Below, piece after piece: positions 7,711 to 16,239 of a DNA stretch of 64,000 nucleotides (position 1 is the first letter of the stretch; each line of letters opens with the position of its first letter). Position numbers and translations under genes: made by a program. The stretch spans positions 5,131,616 through 5,195,615 of the forward strand of contig NZ_JACCFK010000001.1 in NCBI RefSeq assembly GCF_013410405.1, given 5' to 3'. This stretch comes from Amycolatopsis endophytica. GTDB taxonomy: Bacteria > Actinomycetota > Actinomycetes > Mycobacteriales > Pseudonocardiaceae. Below the pieces are notes generated by a model. That model worked only from the letters and a program-made list of their open reading frames with translations, ran no database searches and was not told the origin of the DNA.

Positions 7711-8798
7711 TCGGCACTCCTTCTGTCGGTCGACTCTTCGAGGAGCTGCAGCCACGCCGCCGACGCCTTGTCGAACCGCAGCGCGACGTGACTGGAAGCG
7801 GTGTGCACGTCCCGCCAGAACCGTTGCAGCGGACGGTCCCGGGACTGTCCCGCGGTCCCGGCGGCGGTCACCAGCCGGTCCACGGCGCTGACGAGCAGGG
7901 ACGCGGCGAGCGCGCTGTCGCGCAGGCCGCGTGCCACCTCCGCCGGGCCGGTGCCGCCCCGGTCGGCGGTGACCGCCACGCGGTGCAGCAGCAGGTGCGC
8001 GGCGTCGATCTCCCCATCCGCGCGGGCCACCCCGACCGGGACCGGGGAGCCGGGCCGCAGGGTGCCGCGGAAGTCGTCGAAGGCGCCGCGCCCGGCGCCC
8101 AGCAGGGGTGCGGCGAACGTGAGCCCGCTGATCGCCCGCAACGGGACCTCGAACACCGGGCCCGGGTTGCCGACGCTGCGGCCCGCGGCCGAGTCGGCGC
8201 TGCGGAACACCCGGTGCGCCGGCACGAGCACGTCGTCGAGCACCAGCGTGTGGCTCGCGGTGCCGCGCATGCCGACGGTGTGCCAGCTGTCCGCGGTCGT
8301 GAAGTCGGCGCGCGGCACCGCGGCGAATACCGGGCCCCCGTCCTCGGGGCGGGTGCAGGCCAGCGCCCAGTCCGCCGCGTCGATCCCGCTGGTGTAGGGC
8401 CAGTGCCCGCTGACGCGCCAGCCCTCCGGTGTCGCCCTGGCCCGGCCGCCCGGCACGAGCGCCGCCGCGACGAGGGCGTCCGGTCCCTTGTCCCACAGCT
8501 CGGCCTGCCCGTCCTCGGGCAGGTACGCGCCGAGCCGCGCCGAGTAGGCGAACAGCGAGGCGAGCCACGCCGCGGACGTGTCCGCCCGGCCCACGTCGGC
8601 GACCGCGCGGGTCAGCTCGGCGAACCCGCCTGCCCCGCCGCCCCAGCGCGCGGGCACGAGGTGGCGCGCGAACCCGGCCGACACCACGGCTTCCACCGCC
8701 TCCGGGCCGACGGCGCGGTGGTCGTCGGCCTGGTCGGCGTGGCGCGCGGCGACGGCACGGGCGTGGCCGGCGTCGAGGACGTGCGGGTCGGCTGCCAT
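7707..8798 (-). CDS. Acyl-CoA-dehydrogenase-fold flavin-dependent monooxygenase
   Basis: A 363-residue protein of the acyl-CoA dehydrogenase superfamily. An N-terminal helical domain (GFARHLVPARWGG) is followed by a beta domain (GHWPYTSGIDAADWALACTR, WHTVGMRGTASHTLVLDDV) and a C-terminal helical domain. This is the pattern of group D flavin monooxygenases such as HsaA, ActVA-ORF5 and hydroxyphenylacetate hydroxylase, which use reduced flavin from a separate reductase to hydroxylate aromatic rings. No CoA-type catalytic Glu was identified. The start ATG at 8798 has an AGGGAGA site upstream, and the protein starts the tailoring operon. A flavin reductase partner is not present in the window. 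Confidence 0.78.
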   Translation of the reverse strand: MAADPHVLDAGHARAVAARHADQADDHRAVGPEAVEAVVSAGFARHLVPARWGGGAGGFAELTRAVADVGRADTSAAWLASLFAYSARLGAYLPEDGQAELWDKGPDALVAAALVPGGRARATPEGWRVSGHWPYTSGIDAADWALACTRPEDGGPVFAAVPRADFTTADSWHTVGMRGTASHTLVLDDVLVPAHRVFRSADSAAGRSVGNPGPVFEVPLRAISGLTFAAPLLGAGRGAFDDFRGTLRPGSPVPVGVARADGEIDAAHLLLHRVAVTADRGGTGPAEVARGLRDSALAASLLVSAVDRLVTAAGTAGQSRDRPLQRFWRDVHTASSHVALRFDKASAAWLQLLEESTDRRSAE

Positions 8799-8866
8799 CC
8801 GCGTCTCCCTGGTGTGATCGGGGTTCCGCGGCGGCGGAACCGGCACTCCCAGGGTGGCGGTGGTCG

Positions 8867-8883
8867 CTGGAGACCGGGTCGAG
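8867..8883 (-). promoter_or_regulatory. Candidate (degenerate) SARP box upstream of the monooxygenase operon
   Basis: The minus strand reads CTCGAC-N5-CTCCAG, 69 bp before the start codon at 8798. The surrounding bases TCGCTGGAGAC and GGTCGA on the plus strand closely resemble the box at 5422-5449. One half-site is degenerate, so confidence is lower than for the other copies. Confidence 0.4.
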
Positions 8884-8901
8884 CGGCGCTCGCGCTCGGG
8901 G

Positions 8902-9552
8902 TCAGCTCAGCTCGGGGGCGTCCCGGAAGACGAGTTCGGGCCAGGCCGCCGCGGCGCCGGACAGCGCGGTGGTGCCGGGAGCGGCGAGCCCGTCCAGGAT
9001 CACGTCGAGGAACCGCAGCTGTAGTTCGCCGGCCCGGGCCGCGTCGATGCTGGGCGCCGAGCGCAGTTGCGTCAGCAGCAGGTAGACGTCGGCGGAGGTG
9101 ACGCCCTCGCGCAGCGCGCCCTGCCGGTGCGCGGCGTCGACCAGCGCCTCCATCTCGGCGCGCAGGCCCGCGACCGCCTCGGCGATCTCGCCGCCCGCGG
9201 CGGAATTGCCGATCAGCACGAACAACGAGCACGAGCGCGCCTCGACCATGCAGCGCATGAACCGGCGCAGCGCCGACCAGCCGTCCGGCTCTTCGGCGCG
9301 CGCCGCGCGCGCCTCCTCGGTGGCGCGCCGCATGGCGCCGAGGCACATCTCCCGCAGCAGGTCGGTCTTGCTGGGGTAGCGGCGGTAGATGCTGCCCATG
9401 CCGACCCCGGCCCTGGCGGCCACCGCGGAGACCGGGGCGTCCCACCCGTGCTCGATGAACACGTCGCGGGCCGCGGCGAGCACGGTCACGTCGTTGCGTT
9501 CCGCCTCGGCGCGCCGGCCACCGGCGGACGGTTTGCGAGCCACGGTTGCCAC
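8902..9552 (-). CDS. TetR-family repressor
   Basis: A 216-residue protein with an N-terminal TetR helix-turn-helix. It reads VLAAARDVFIEHGWDAPVSA, then AARAGVGMGSIYRRYPSKTD with the conserved GxGxxYRxFxxK pattern, at about residues 24-70. The remainder is a helical ligand-binding domain. It is divergent from the MFS exporter gene, and the gap holds a perfect inverted repeat that is a good operator. TetR proteins next to drug exporters usually repress the exporter until the antibiotic or an intermediate binds. Here that ligand is probably the cluster's polyketide. Confidence 0.9.
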   Translation of the reverse strand: MATVARKPSAGGRRAEAERNDVTVLAAARDVFIEHGWDAPVSAVAARAGVGMGSIYRRYPSKTDLLREMCLGAMRRATEEARAARAEEPDGWSALRRFMRCMVEARSCSLFVLIGNSAAGGEIAEAVAGLRAEMEALVDAAHRQGALREGVTSADVYLLLTQLRSAPSIDAARAGELQLRFLDVILDGLAAPGTTALSGAAAAWPELVFRDAPELS

Positions 9553-9575
9553 GGGGGAAGTCTACAGGAGCGGAT

Positions 9576-9610
9576 CGTTCCGTTCGATCGACAGCCGCAC
9601 GAACGGAACG
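9576..9610. promoter_or_regulatory. Probable TetR operator between the repressor and exporter genes
   Basis: CGTTCCGTTCG (9576-9586) and CGAACGGAACG (9600-9610) form a perfect 11-bp inverted repeat with a 13-bp spacer. It lies in the 99-bp gap between the divergent TetR and MFS genes, 41 bp before the exporter start. The size, symmetry and position are those of TetR-family operators. Confidence 0.7.
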
Positions 9611-9651
9611 GTATGCTCCGCTCCGGAACATTGCCGCACAAGGAGCTGTCC

Positions 9652-11058
9652 GTGACCCCCGAAACCAGCACGACGTCCCCACCCGCACCGGCCCGCCAGG
9701 CGACCGGCCTGATCCTCGCCGTGTGCTGCGCCGCGCAGTTCATGGTCGTGCTCGACGTGTCGATCGTGAACGTCGCACTGCCCACCATCCGCACCAGCCT
9801 GGGGTTCGACGCGCCCGGCCTGCAGTGGGTGGTCAACGCCTACACGATCGCCTTCGCCGGGTTCCTGCTCCTCGGCGGCAGGCTCGCCGACCTCTTCGGC
9901 AGGCGGCGCACGTTCCTCACCGGCGTCGCCGTGTTCACCGCCGCCAGCCTGCTGGGCGGGCTCGCGAACTCCGCGACCCTGCTCGTCGTCGCCCGCGCCA
10001 TCCAGGGCCTGGGCGCCGCCGTGGTCGCGCCGGCGACCCTCACCGTGCTGGCCACGACGTTCACCACCCCGGAGAGCCGGGCGCGGGCCTTCGGCATCTG
10101 GGGCGGCGTGGTCGGCGCCGGTGGCGCGGTCGGCTCGCTGGCGGGCGGTCTGCTGACCGGTCTGCTGTCGTGGCGGTGGATCCTGTTCATCAACGTCCCG
10201 ATCGGCGTGGTGCTGCTCGTGCTCGCCGCCCGCGTGGTGTCCGATGTGGACACCGGGAGGCGCGGGCGCACGCTCGACCTGTGGGGCGGGCTGTCCGCGA
10301 CCGTCGGCGTGATGGCGCTGGTCTACGGCATCGTCGGCACCGAGGCCCACGGCTGGGCCTCGGTGCACACGCTCGTCGCGCTCGGCGGCGGCGTGGTGGT
10401 GCTCGCCTTCTTCCTGCTCGACCAGGCGCGCCTGGCCAAGGACCCGCTGCTGCCGCTGGACATCTTCCGGCACCGCAACGTGGTGGCCGCGAACCTCGTC
10501 GTGTTCGCCAGCGGGGCCGCCCTGTTCGCGATGTTCTACTTCCTGACGCTGTTCCTCCAGCAGGTGCTCGGGTACGGGCCGGTCGCGGCCGGACTGGCCT
10601 ACCTGCCGCTGGCCGCGGCACTGACGGTGTCGGCGCGCGGATCGGCGAAGCTGCTGCCGAAGTGGGGGCCGCGAACCCTGCTGCTGGGCGGTCTCGCGCT
10701 GACCGCGATCGGGCTCGGCTGGCTGGCGCTGCTGACCGGCGCGTCGACCTTCGCCGGGGGAGTGCTCGGACCGACGATCGTCGTCGGCATCGGGCAGGGC
10801 GCGGTGATGGCTTCGGCGACGATGGCCGGGACCGCGGGCCTGCCGATGCACCAGGCCGGTCTCGCGTCCGGGCTGATCAACGCCACGCGCCAGCTCGGTG
10901 GCGCCATCGGCCTGGCCGCGCTGGCCGCCGTCGCCTCGGGCGCGCGCAGCCCGGAGTCGGGATACGTGCTGGCACTGGCCATCGCGGCGATCATCGCGGT
11001 GGCGGCGCTGGCCGCCGCGGCGGCCGCTCCGGGGAAGCCGCGGCCCGCGGCGGAGTAA
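9652..11058 (+). CDS. MFS exporter, DHA2 (EmrB/QacA) family
   Basis: A 468-residue integral membrane protein with about 14 hydrophobic segments. The first segments carry QFMVVLDVSIVNVALPTI, a DHA2-family signature. GGRLADLFGRRRTFLTG is the loop 2-3 motif A, and GGVVGAGGAVGSLAGG is a motif-C-like antiporter stretch. The GTG at 9652 has AAGGAG 6 bp upstream and is preferred to far longer in-frame extensions. It is predicted to export a hydrophobic compound by proton antiport, giving self-resistance to or secretion of the cluster product. It is controlled by the divergent TetR gene. Confidence 0.9.
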   Translation: MTPETSTTSPPAPARQATGLILAVCCAAQFMVVLDVSIVNVALPTIRTSLGFDAPGLQWVVNAYTIAFAGFLLLGGRLADLFGRRRTFLTGVAVFTAASLLGGLANSATLLVVARAIQGLGAAVVAPATLTVLATTFTTPESRARAFGIWGGVVGAGGAVGSLAGGLLTGLLSWRWILFINVPIGVVLLVLAARVVSDVDTGRRGRTLDLWGGLSATVGVMALVYGIVGTEAHGWASVHTLVALGGGVVVLAFFLLDQARLAKDPLLPLDIFRHRNVVAANLVVFASGAALFAMFYFLTLFLQQVLGYGPVAAGLAYLPLAAALTVSARGSAKLLPKWGPRTLLLGGLALTAIGLGWLALLTGASTFAGGVLGPTIVVGIGQGAVMASATMAGTAGLPMHQAGLASGLINATRQLGGAIGLAALAAVASGARSPESGYVLALAIAAIIAVAALAAAAAAPGKPRPAAE

Positions 11059-11071
11059 CCATCCCAAGCAA

Positions 11072-11110
11072 GGAAGGGGCGCCTCGTTCACGAAACGAGG
11101 CGCCCCTTCC
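11072..11110. terminator. Strong bidirectional terminator hairpin
   Basis: GGAAGGGGCGCCTCGTT (11072-11088) pairs perfectly with AACGAGGCGCCCCTTCC (11094-11110) around a 5-nt loop. It sits between the convergent MFS and DUF1684 genes. A 17-bp perfect stem makes this the clearest terminator in the window. Confidence 0.85.
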
Positions 11111-11121
11111 CGTCGAACGGC

Positions 11122-12003
11122 TCAGCGGGCCCAGGCCGACGGCTGCTCCATCCACAGCGGCAGCTGCTCACCGGCCTCGATCGCGACCGGGAGCGTGTTT
11201 CCCGGCGGGGGCAGCGCGCACGTGGTGTACGGCGAAAACCCGCACGGGCCGTTGACCGTGCGGTTGAAGTCCAGCTCGAACTCGAACGCGCCCCCGTTCG
11301 CGCTCGCCGGCCGCGGCGCGAACACCAGCCGCGCCCCGGCGAACGTGGTGACTCCGCTGGTGCGGTCCCGGAACGGGATGTGCAGCTCGTGCTCCGGCCC
11401 GGCATAGACCTCCAGCGCGTGCTCCCCGTCGCCCAGCTCGAACACCACCCGCCCGAAGACCCCCAGGTCCTTGACCTTGTTCTCGACCATCGACCGCAGC
11501 ACCACCGGGCGGCGGCCCTCGTAGGGCTCGTACCGCGCCGGGACGATCCACTTCGGATCGAACGGGTAGGTCGGCACCCCCAGCTCGAGCCGCCTGCTGG
11601 CCACGTACGGGTCGCGCGGCTGGATCCCCAGCTGCACCGGCTGGGAGGTCTGCGCGGGGAACAGCACCGGGCTGATCACCACGTCACCGTGGCGCACCGT
11701 CCGGACCTCACGCGGGCGCGTGGCGTCGAAGACCTCGGCGACCCCGTCGACCGGGCGGTCCTCCAGCACCAGACCGTCGTCGGCGGCGGCGCGCACCAGG
11801 AGGCGCCGCGAGTCCTCGACCCACCACGACCCGGGCACGTCGTCGAAGCTCTCGGGGCGGTCACTGAGCCAGTACAGCCCGACGGGGGAGAGCAGGCCGT
11901 AGGGCGAGCCCAGGTAGTCCAGCCAGGCACGGCGGAACTCGGTCCACTCGGCGTGCAGGCGCGCGGCGGACCGCGCTGTCCCGGCCGCGGGCTGATCAGA
12001 CAC
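11122..12003 (-). CDS. DUF1684 family protein
   Basis: A 293-residue soluble protein matching DUF1684. Key stretches are FRRAWLDYLGSPYGLLSPVG, VYAGPEHELHIPFRDRTSG, and the near-invariant DFNRTVNGPCGFSPYTTCAL with PPGNTLPVAI. The function of the family is unknown. The gene is last in the long minus-strand polyketide operon and its start overlaps the stop of the aromatase/cyclase by 8 bp, so it is surely co-translated with it. DUF1684 genes are usually found outside polyketide clusters, so a catalytic or protective role here would be new. I offer no specific activity. Confidence 0.82.
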   Translation of the reverse strand: MSDQPAAGTARSAARLHAEWTEFRRAWLDYLGSPYGLLSPVGLYWLSDRPESFDDVPGSWWVEDSRRLLVRAAADDGLVLEDRPVDGVAEVFDATRPREVRTVRHGDVVISPVLFPAQTSQPVQLGIQPRDPYVASRRLELGVPTYPFDPKWIVPARYEPYEGRRPVVLRSMVENKVKDLGVFGRVVFELGDGEHALEVYAGPEHELHIPFRDRTSGVTTFAGARLVFAPRPASANGGAFEFELDFNRTVNGPCGFSPYTTCALPPPGNTLPVAIEAGEQLPLWMEQPSAWAR

Positions 12004-12943
12004 GGCTCGCCTCCACGTTCTGCTTGGCCAGGTTCAGGGTGGCCAGGCTGTTGGTGCCCAGCGCCTCGCGCACCTGCCGGCGCGCCGAGAAGAGCGTGGC
12101 CTCCGAGCCCAGGATCTCGGTGACCTTCTCCGGCCGCAGGACGACGGTGTGCCGCGAGGTGGCCACGACGCCGTCACCGGTCTCGGTGAACCGCCACCGC
12201 CCGGTGTGGGCGGACATGATCGGCGGGACCGTGGTCTGCTTGTAGACGATGCTCTCGCCGGGGAAGCACACCCGCACCGACTTGGTGGTGTGCACCGAGC
12301 CGTCGGCCGAGCGGGTGTCCATGTCGATCGTCTGCACGCCGCCGTCGTCCTCGGTGAACGCCAGCCGGGCGACGTGGGGCAGCCGCTCCTCCCACAGGTC
12401 CGCCCGGTACACGAAGTCGTAGACCTCGGCCAGAGATCCGCGCACGGTCACCGAATCCTCGAACGAGAACACCAGCTCCGCGCGCCGCTGCCCGAGTTCG
12501 GCCGCCGCGCGCAGGGCGTCCAGCTCGGCGCCGGTGTTGCGGTCGATGGCCGCGGTGACCCACTCCACGTGAGCGGGTTCGTCGTTCTCGACGGAGAAGT
12601 CGTGCCGGAACTCGACCAGTGTCGTGCCGTCGCCCGCGTCGCCGATGAGCCACTCGCCGCCCATGCCGAGCACCGGTGGTGAACTCACCTCCTGGCGGAA
12701 GGCGACGCGCAGCGCGACCGGGTCCAGCTCCCGCCGCGAGGTCCAGTCGCGCACCTCGCCGTGGGCGAAGGCCCAGATCCGCAGCACCTCGGAGCGGTCG
12801 CCGCCGCCGGCCTTCTCGACGTGCACGGTGGGGGAGAAGGTGTGCGGCCAGCCGGAGGTGTCGGCGACCAGGTCGTAGACCACCCGTGGTGGCGCGGCGA
12901 TCGCCACCGTGTGGTGCGTGTGGTGCAGTGCCGGTGTCGGCAT
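11996..12943 (-). CDS. Two-domain aromatase/cyclase (SRPBCC fold)
   Basis: A 315-residue protein made of two Bet v1/START-like domains. The first (residues 1-150) contains HHTVAIAAPPRVVYDLVADT, WPHTFSPTVHVE and a RELDP segment. The second (about 160-315) repeats the pattern with VYDFVYRADLWEERLPHVA and ends with the helix typical of TcmN/WhiE-type proteins. Didomain ARO/CYCs direct first-ring folding and aromatisation of ketoreduced nascent polyketides (ActVII type). It lies 25 bp downstream of the ActIII-like ketoreductase, which fits a reduced C-9-type pathway. Confidence 0.9.
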   Translation of the reverse strand: MPTPALHHTHHTVAIAAPPRVVYDLVADTSGWPHTFSPTVHVEKAGGGDRSEVLRIWAFAHGEVRDWTSRRELDPVALRVAFRQEVSSPPVLGMGGEWLIGDAGDGTTLVEFRHDFSVENDEPAHVEWVTAAIDRNTGAELDALRAAAELGQRRAELVFSFEDSVTVRGSLAEVYDFVYRADLWEERLPHVARLAFTEDDGGVQTIDMDTRSADGSVHTTKSVRVCFPGESIVYKQTTVPPIMSAHTGRWRFTETGDGVVATSRHTVVLRPEKVTEILGSEATLFSARRQVREALGTNSLATLNLAKQNVEASRV

Positions 12944-12968
12944 CGGTGCTCCCTTGGGGTGTCGTGGA

Positions 12969-13751
12969 TCAGTAGTTGCCCAGCCCGCCGCACACGTTGA
13001 GCGCCTGCGCGGTGATGGAGGCGGCCACGTCGGAGATGAGGTAGCCGACCAGGCCGGCGACCTCGTCGGCCGTGGAGTAGCGGCCGAGTGGGATCTTGGC
13101 CTGGAACTTGTCGAGCACGTCGTCTTCGGTGACCTCCCAGTGCGCGGCGTAACCCTGACGGACCCGTTGCGCCAGCGGGGTTTCCACGTAGCCGGGGCAC
13201 ACCGCGTTGACCGTGACACCGGTCTTGGCCAGCTCCAGCCCGACCGCCTTGGTGAACCCCACGACACCGTGCTTGGACGCGGAGTACGGCGCGCCCAGCA
13301 CCACACCCTGCTTGCCGCCGGTGGAGGCGATGTTGACGATGCGGCCGGCCGGGCCCGCCAGCAGCCGCCCGGTGGTCAGCACCTCCTTGGTCACGCGGAA
13401 GACGCTGGTGAGGTTGGTGTCGATGACGTCGAGCCACAGCTCGTCGGCGATCTTCGCGGTCTCACCACCGCCGTTGCGGCCGGCGTTGTTGATCAGCACG
13501 TCGATCCGGCCGTACTGCTCGGTGGCGGCGGTGACCGCGTGGTGGATGTCCTCGGCCGAGGTGACGTCCGCGGCGGTGCCGGAGACCTCCAGTCCCTCGC
13601 CGCGCAACTTCTCCACGACCGTCGCGACGTTGCCCGCGTCGCGCGCCACTCCGAAGACGGAGATGCCGCGCTCCGCCAGGGTCCGGGTGACGGCGAGGCC
13701 GATGCCGCTCGTCGCGCCGGTCACGAACGCCACCTTCGGGGAATAGCTCAC
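12969..13751 (-). CDS. ActIII-like polyketide ketoreductase (SDR)
   Basis: A 260-residue SDR. The cofactor site is FVTGATSGIGLAVTRTLAER at residues 8-27. NNAG, the catalytic Ser in VNIASTGGKQG and YSASK follow. ASTGGKQGVVLGAPYSASKH and VCPGYVETPLAQRVR are nearly diagnostic for C-9 ketoreductases of type II polyketide pathways. The GTG at 13751 with GGAG upstream gives the canonical N-terminus. The enzyme reduces the C-9 carbonyl of the poly-beta-ketone on the ACP with NADPH, before or during first-ring closure. It belongs to the operon running from the KSIII-like gene. Confidence 0.93.
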   Translation of the reverse strand: MSYSPKVAFVTGATSGIGLAVTRTLAERGISVFGVARDAGNVATVVEKLRGEGLEVSGTAADVTSAEDIHHAVTAATEQYGRIDVLINNAGRNGGGETAKIADELWLDVIDTNLTSVFRVTKEVLTTGRLLAGPAGRIVNIASTGGKQGVVLGAPYSASKHGVVGFTKAVGLELAKTGVTVNAVCPGYVETPLAQRVRQGYAAHWEVTEDDVLDKFQAKIPLGRYSTADEVAGLVGYLISDVAASITAQALNVCGGLGNY

Positions 13752-13789
13752 TGTTCTCCAGCTCCTTCGGTGAGACGACGGTTTCGCCC

Positions 13790-15394
13790 TCAGCGTGTGC
13801 CCGCCGGGTACAGGCTGTCTGGAGCCGCTCTCGAAGCGGTGGCCTTCGGGATGGCGTCCAGCAGCTCGCGGGTGTAGTCGTGGCCGGGTTTCGCGAACAG
13901 GGCTTCGGTGGCGCCGGCCTCGACGATCCGGCCCCGCCGCATCACGGCGACGGAGTCGCACAGCCGGCGCACCACGGCGAGGTCGTGGGAGATGAACACG
14001 TAGGCCAGGCCGAACTCGGCACGCAGCTCGGCCAGCAGGTCGAGGATCGCGCTCTGCACGGTGACGTCGAGCGCGGACACCGGCTCGTCGCACACCAGCA
14101 GCCGCGGCCCGGGAGCCAGCGCCCTGGCGATCGCCACCCGCTGCCGCTGCCCACCGGACAACTCGCCGGGCCTGCGGGTGAGCAGGTCGCGCGGCAACCG
14201 GACCAGGTCGAACAGCTCGGCCACCCGGGCGCGCCGGGACCGGCGGTCGCCGATTCCCAAAGCGCGCAACGGTTCCGCGACACTGCGCCCGGCGCTGAAC
14301 CGCGGATCCAGCGCCGTGTACGGGCTCTGCTGGATCAGCTGCACCGTCCGGCGCAGCGCCCGCAAACGGCTCCCGGTCGCCGTCGCCGTGTCCGTTCCGT
14401 CGAGCACCACCCGGCCCGCCGACGGGCGGTCGAGGCACGCGATGAGGCGCGCCACCGTGGATTTCCCGGATCCGGACTCGCCGACCAGGCCGAGCGCCTG
14501 CCCCGGGGCGACCGCCAGGGTCACCTCGTCCACCGCGGGCGCTTCCTGGCCGGGGAAGGTGCGGCGCAGGCGCGCCACCTCGACGAGCGCGTGTGTGCGG
14601 TCCGCGGCGGGCGGTTCGGGCGCCCGCCCGGTGGGGACGCTCGCGACCAGCGCGCGCGTGTAGTCGTGCGCGGGGCGGCCGAGGATCGCCCCCGCCGGGC
14701 CGGACTCCACGATTTCGCCCGCGCGCATCACCAGCACCCGGTCCGCCCGCTCCGCGGCGACCGCCAGGTCGTGGGTGATGAGCAGCACCGCGATGCCCAG
14801 CTGGCGGCTCAGGCTGCCCAGGTGATCGAGGATCACCCGTTGCACCGTCACGTCCAGCGCGCTGGTCGGCTCGTCGGCCACGATCAGCGCGGGCTCGGCG
14901 GCCAGGGCGATCGCGATCAGCACCCGCTGCCGCATCCCGCCGGAGAGCTCGTGCGGGTAGCGCCGGGCCAGTGCCACCGCGTCCGGCAGGCCGGCGGTGG
15001 TCAGCAGTTTCACCGCGTCCGCCGCGGCCCGCTGCCCGGTCGCCAGCCGGTGGATCCGGCGCACCTCGGCGACCTGGTCGCCGATCCGCTTGACCGGGTT
15101 GAGGTAGGCCAGCGGGTCCTGCGGGACGAGGGCCACCCGGGAACCACGCAGCTGACGCAGGCGCGACTCGGGCGCCCGCGTCAGCTCCTCGTCCCCGAGG
15201 GAGATCGTCCCGCCGGTGATCCGGCCACCCGCGGGCAGCAACCGCAGCACGGCGTGCGCCACGGTGCTCTTGCCGGAGCCGGATTCGCCCACCAGCGCGA
15301 CGGTTTCGCCGCGGGCGACGGTGAAGTCCACGCCCCGCACCGCCTCGGCGCCGCCGTAGGCGACCCGCAGACCGTCCACACGCAACAGTGTCAC
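13790..15394 (-). CDS. Dpp/Opp-type ABC transporter, fused double ATPase subunit
   Basis: A 534-residue protein with two ATP-binding cassettes. Cassette 1 has Walker A GESGSGKST, signature LSGGMRQRV and Walker B LIVADEPTSALD. Cassette 2 (about residue 270 on) has another GESGSGKST, signature LSGGQRQRV and LLVCDEPVSALD. A C-terminal Opp-type segment (GATEALFAKPGHDYTRELL) ends each half. It corresponds to DppD and DppF fused. The GTG start at 15394 overlaps the permease stop by 4 bp. It powers uptake by the two permeases and the lipoprotein encoded just upstream in the operon. Confidence 0.92.
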   Translation of the reverse strand: MTLLRVDGLRVAYGGAEAVRGVDFTVARGETVALVGESGSGKSTVAHAVLRLLPAGGRITGGTISLGDEELTRAPESRLRQLRGSRVALVPQDPLAYLNPVKRIGDQVAEVRRIHRLATGQRAAADAVKLLTTAGLPDAVALARRYPHELSGGMRQRVLIAIALAAEPALIVADEPTSALDVTVQRVILDHLGSLSRQLGIAVLLITHDLAVAAERADRVLVMRAGEIVESGPAGAILGRPAHDYTRALVASVPTGRAPEPPAADRTHALVEVARLRRTFPGQEAPAVDEVTLAVAPGQALGLVGESGSGKSTVARLIACLDRPSAGRVVLDGTDTATATGSRLRALRRTVQLIQQSPYTALDPRFSAGRSVAEPLRALGIGDRRSRRARVAELFDLVRLPRDLLTRRPGELSGGQRQRVAIARALAPGPRLLVCDEPVSALDVTVQSAILDLLAELRAEFGLAYVFISHDLAVVRRLCDSVAVMRRGRIVEAGATEALFAKPGHDYTRELLDAIPKATASRAAPDSLYPAGTR

Positions 15395-16239
15395 CAGGAC
15401 TCCCGGCGCCGTCGTTCCAGTGCCCTGGCCACGCGGTTGGTGGACAGCACCACCACCGCGATCACCAGACCGGGGAAGGTCGTGAGCCACCACGCCGCCC
15501 GCAGGTAGTCCCGCCCGCCCGCCACCAGCGCGCCCCACTCCGGCGTCGGCGGCGCGGCACCGAAACCGAGGAAGCTCAGCGCCGACACGGTCAGCAGGAT
15601 CGAACCGATGTCCAGCGCCGCCAGCGACAGCACCGGACCGGCCGAGTTCGGCAGCACGTGCGTCACCAGCACGGCCGGGCCGCGCACCCCGCCGCCGCGG
15701 GCCGCGGTGACGAAGTCGGCGTGGCGCACCGTGAGCACCTCGGCGCGGGTCACCCGCGCGAAGTTCGCGACGCTCACCACACCGACCGCCACCGCGACCT
15801 GCAGCACACCGAACCCCAGCGCGGTCACCATCGCGAGTGCCAAGAGCAGGCCGGGGATCGCGAGCAGCACGTCCATCAACCGCATCAGCGCGCCGTCCAC
15901 CCAGCCGCCGGTATAGCCGGCGAGCGCACCGATCACCGCGCCCGCGACCAGCGCGACCCCGACCGCCACCACGGTCGCGCTGAGCGAGAGCGCCGCACCG
16001 TGCACGACCCGCGCGTAGAGGTCGCGGCCGAGGTAGTCGGTGCCGAACCAGTGCTCGGCGCTGGGCGGCCGCAGCCGCTGCGCGACCACGCCCTGGATCG
16101 GGTCCCGCGCGGTGAACACCCCCGGCGCCAGTGCCCACGCGATGACCACCAGCAGCACGAGCACCGACAGGACCAGACCGGGTTGCCGCGCCAGCGCGCG
16201 CAGCCGGGACCGGGACGGGGTTGCGGCCAGCGCGGTCAC
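15391..16239 (-). CDS. ABC transporter permease, DppC/OppC type
   Basis: A 282-residue membrane protein with about six segments and an N-terminal cytoplasmic stretch. HWFGTDYLGRDLYARVVHGA is the hallmark of OppC/DppC permeases. An EAA-like loop carries DFVTAARGGGVRGPAVLVTH. The GTG at 16239 overlaps the stop of the DppB-type gene by 4 bp. It forms the channel together with the next permease. The substrate could be a peptide, nickel chelate, oligosaccharide or pathway-related compound. Confidence 0.9.
   Translation of the reverse strand: MTALAATPSRSRLRALARQPGLVLSVLVLLVVIAWALAPGVFTARDPIQGVVAQRLRPPSAEHWFGTDYLGRDLYARVVHGAALSLSATVVAVGVALVAGAVIGALAGYTGGWVDGALMRLMDVLLAIPGLLLALAMVTALGFGVLQVAVAVGVVSVANFARVTRAEVLTVRHADFVTAARGGGVRGPAVLVTHVLPNSAGPVLSLAALDIGSILLTVSALSFLGFGAAPPTPEWGALVAGGRDYLRAAWWLTTFPGLVIAVVVLSTNRVARALERRRRESW

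Noticed and set aside
8612..9688. A 358-codon minus frame across the TetR gene and the MFS promoter
   Set aside because: It is Arg/Ala-rich and overlaps the well-supported TetR gene and the operator; it is a shadow frame.
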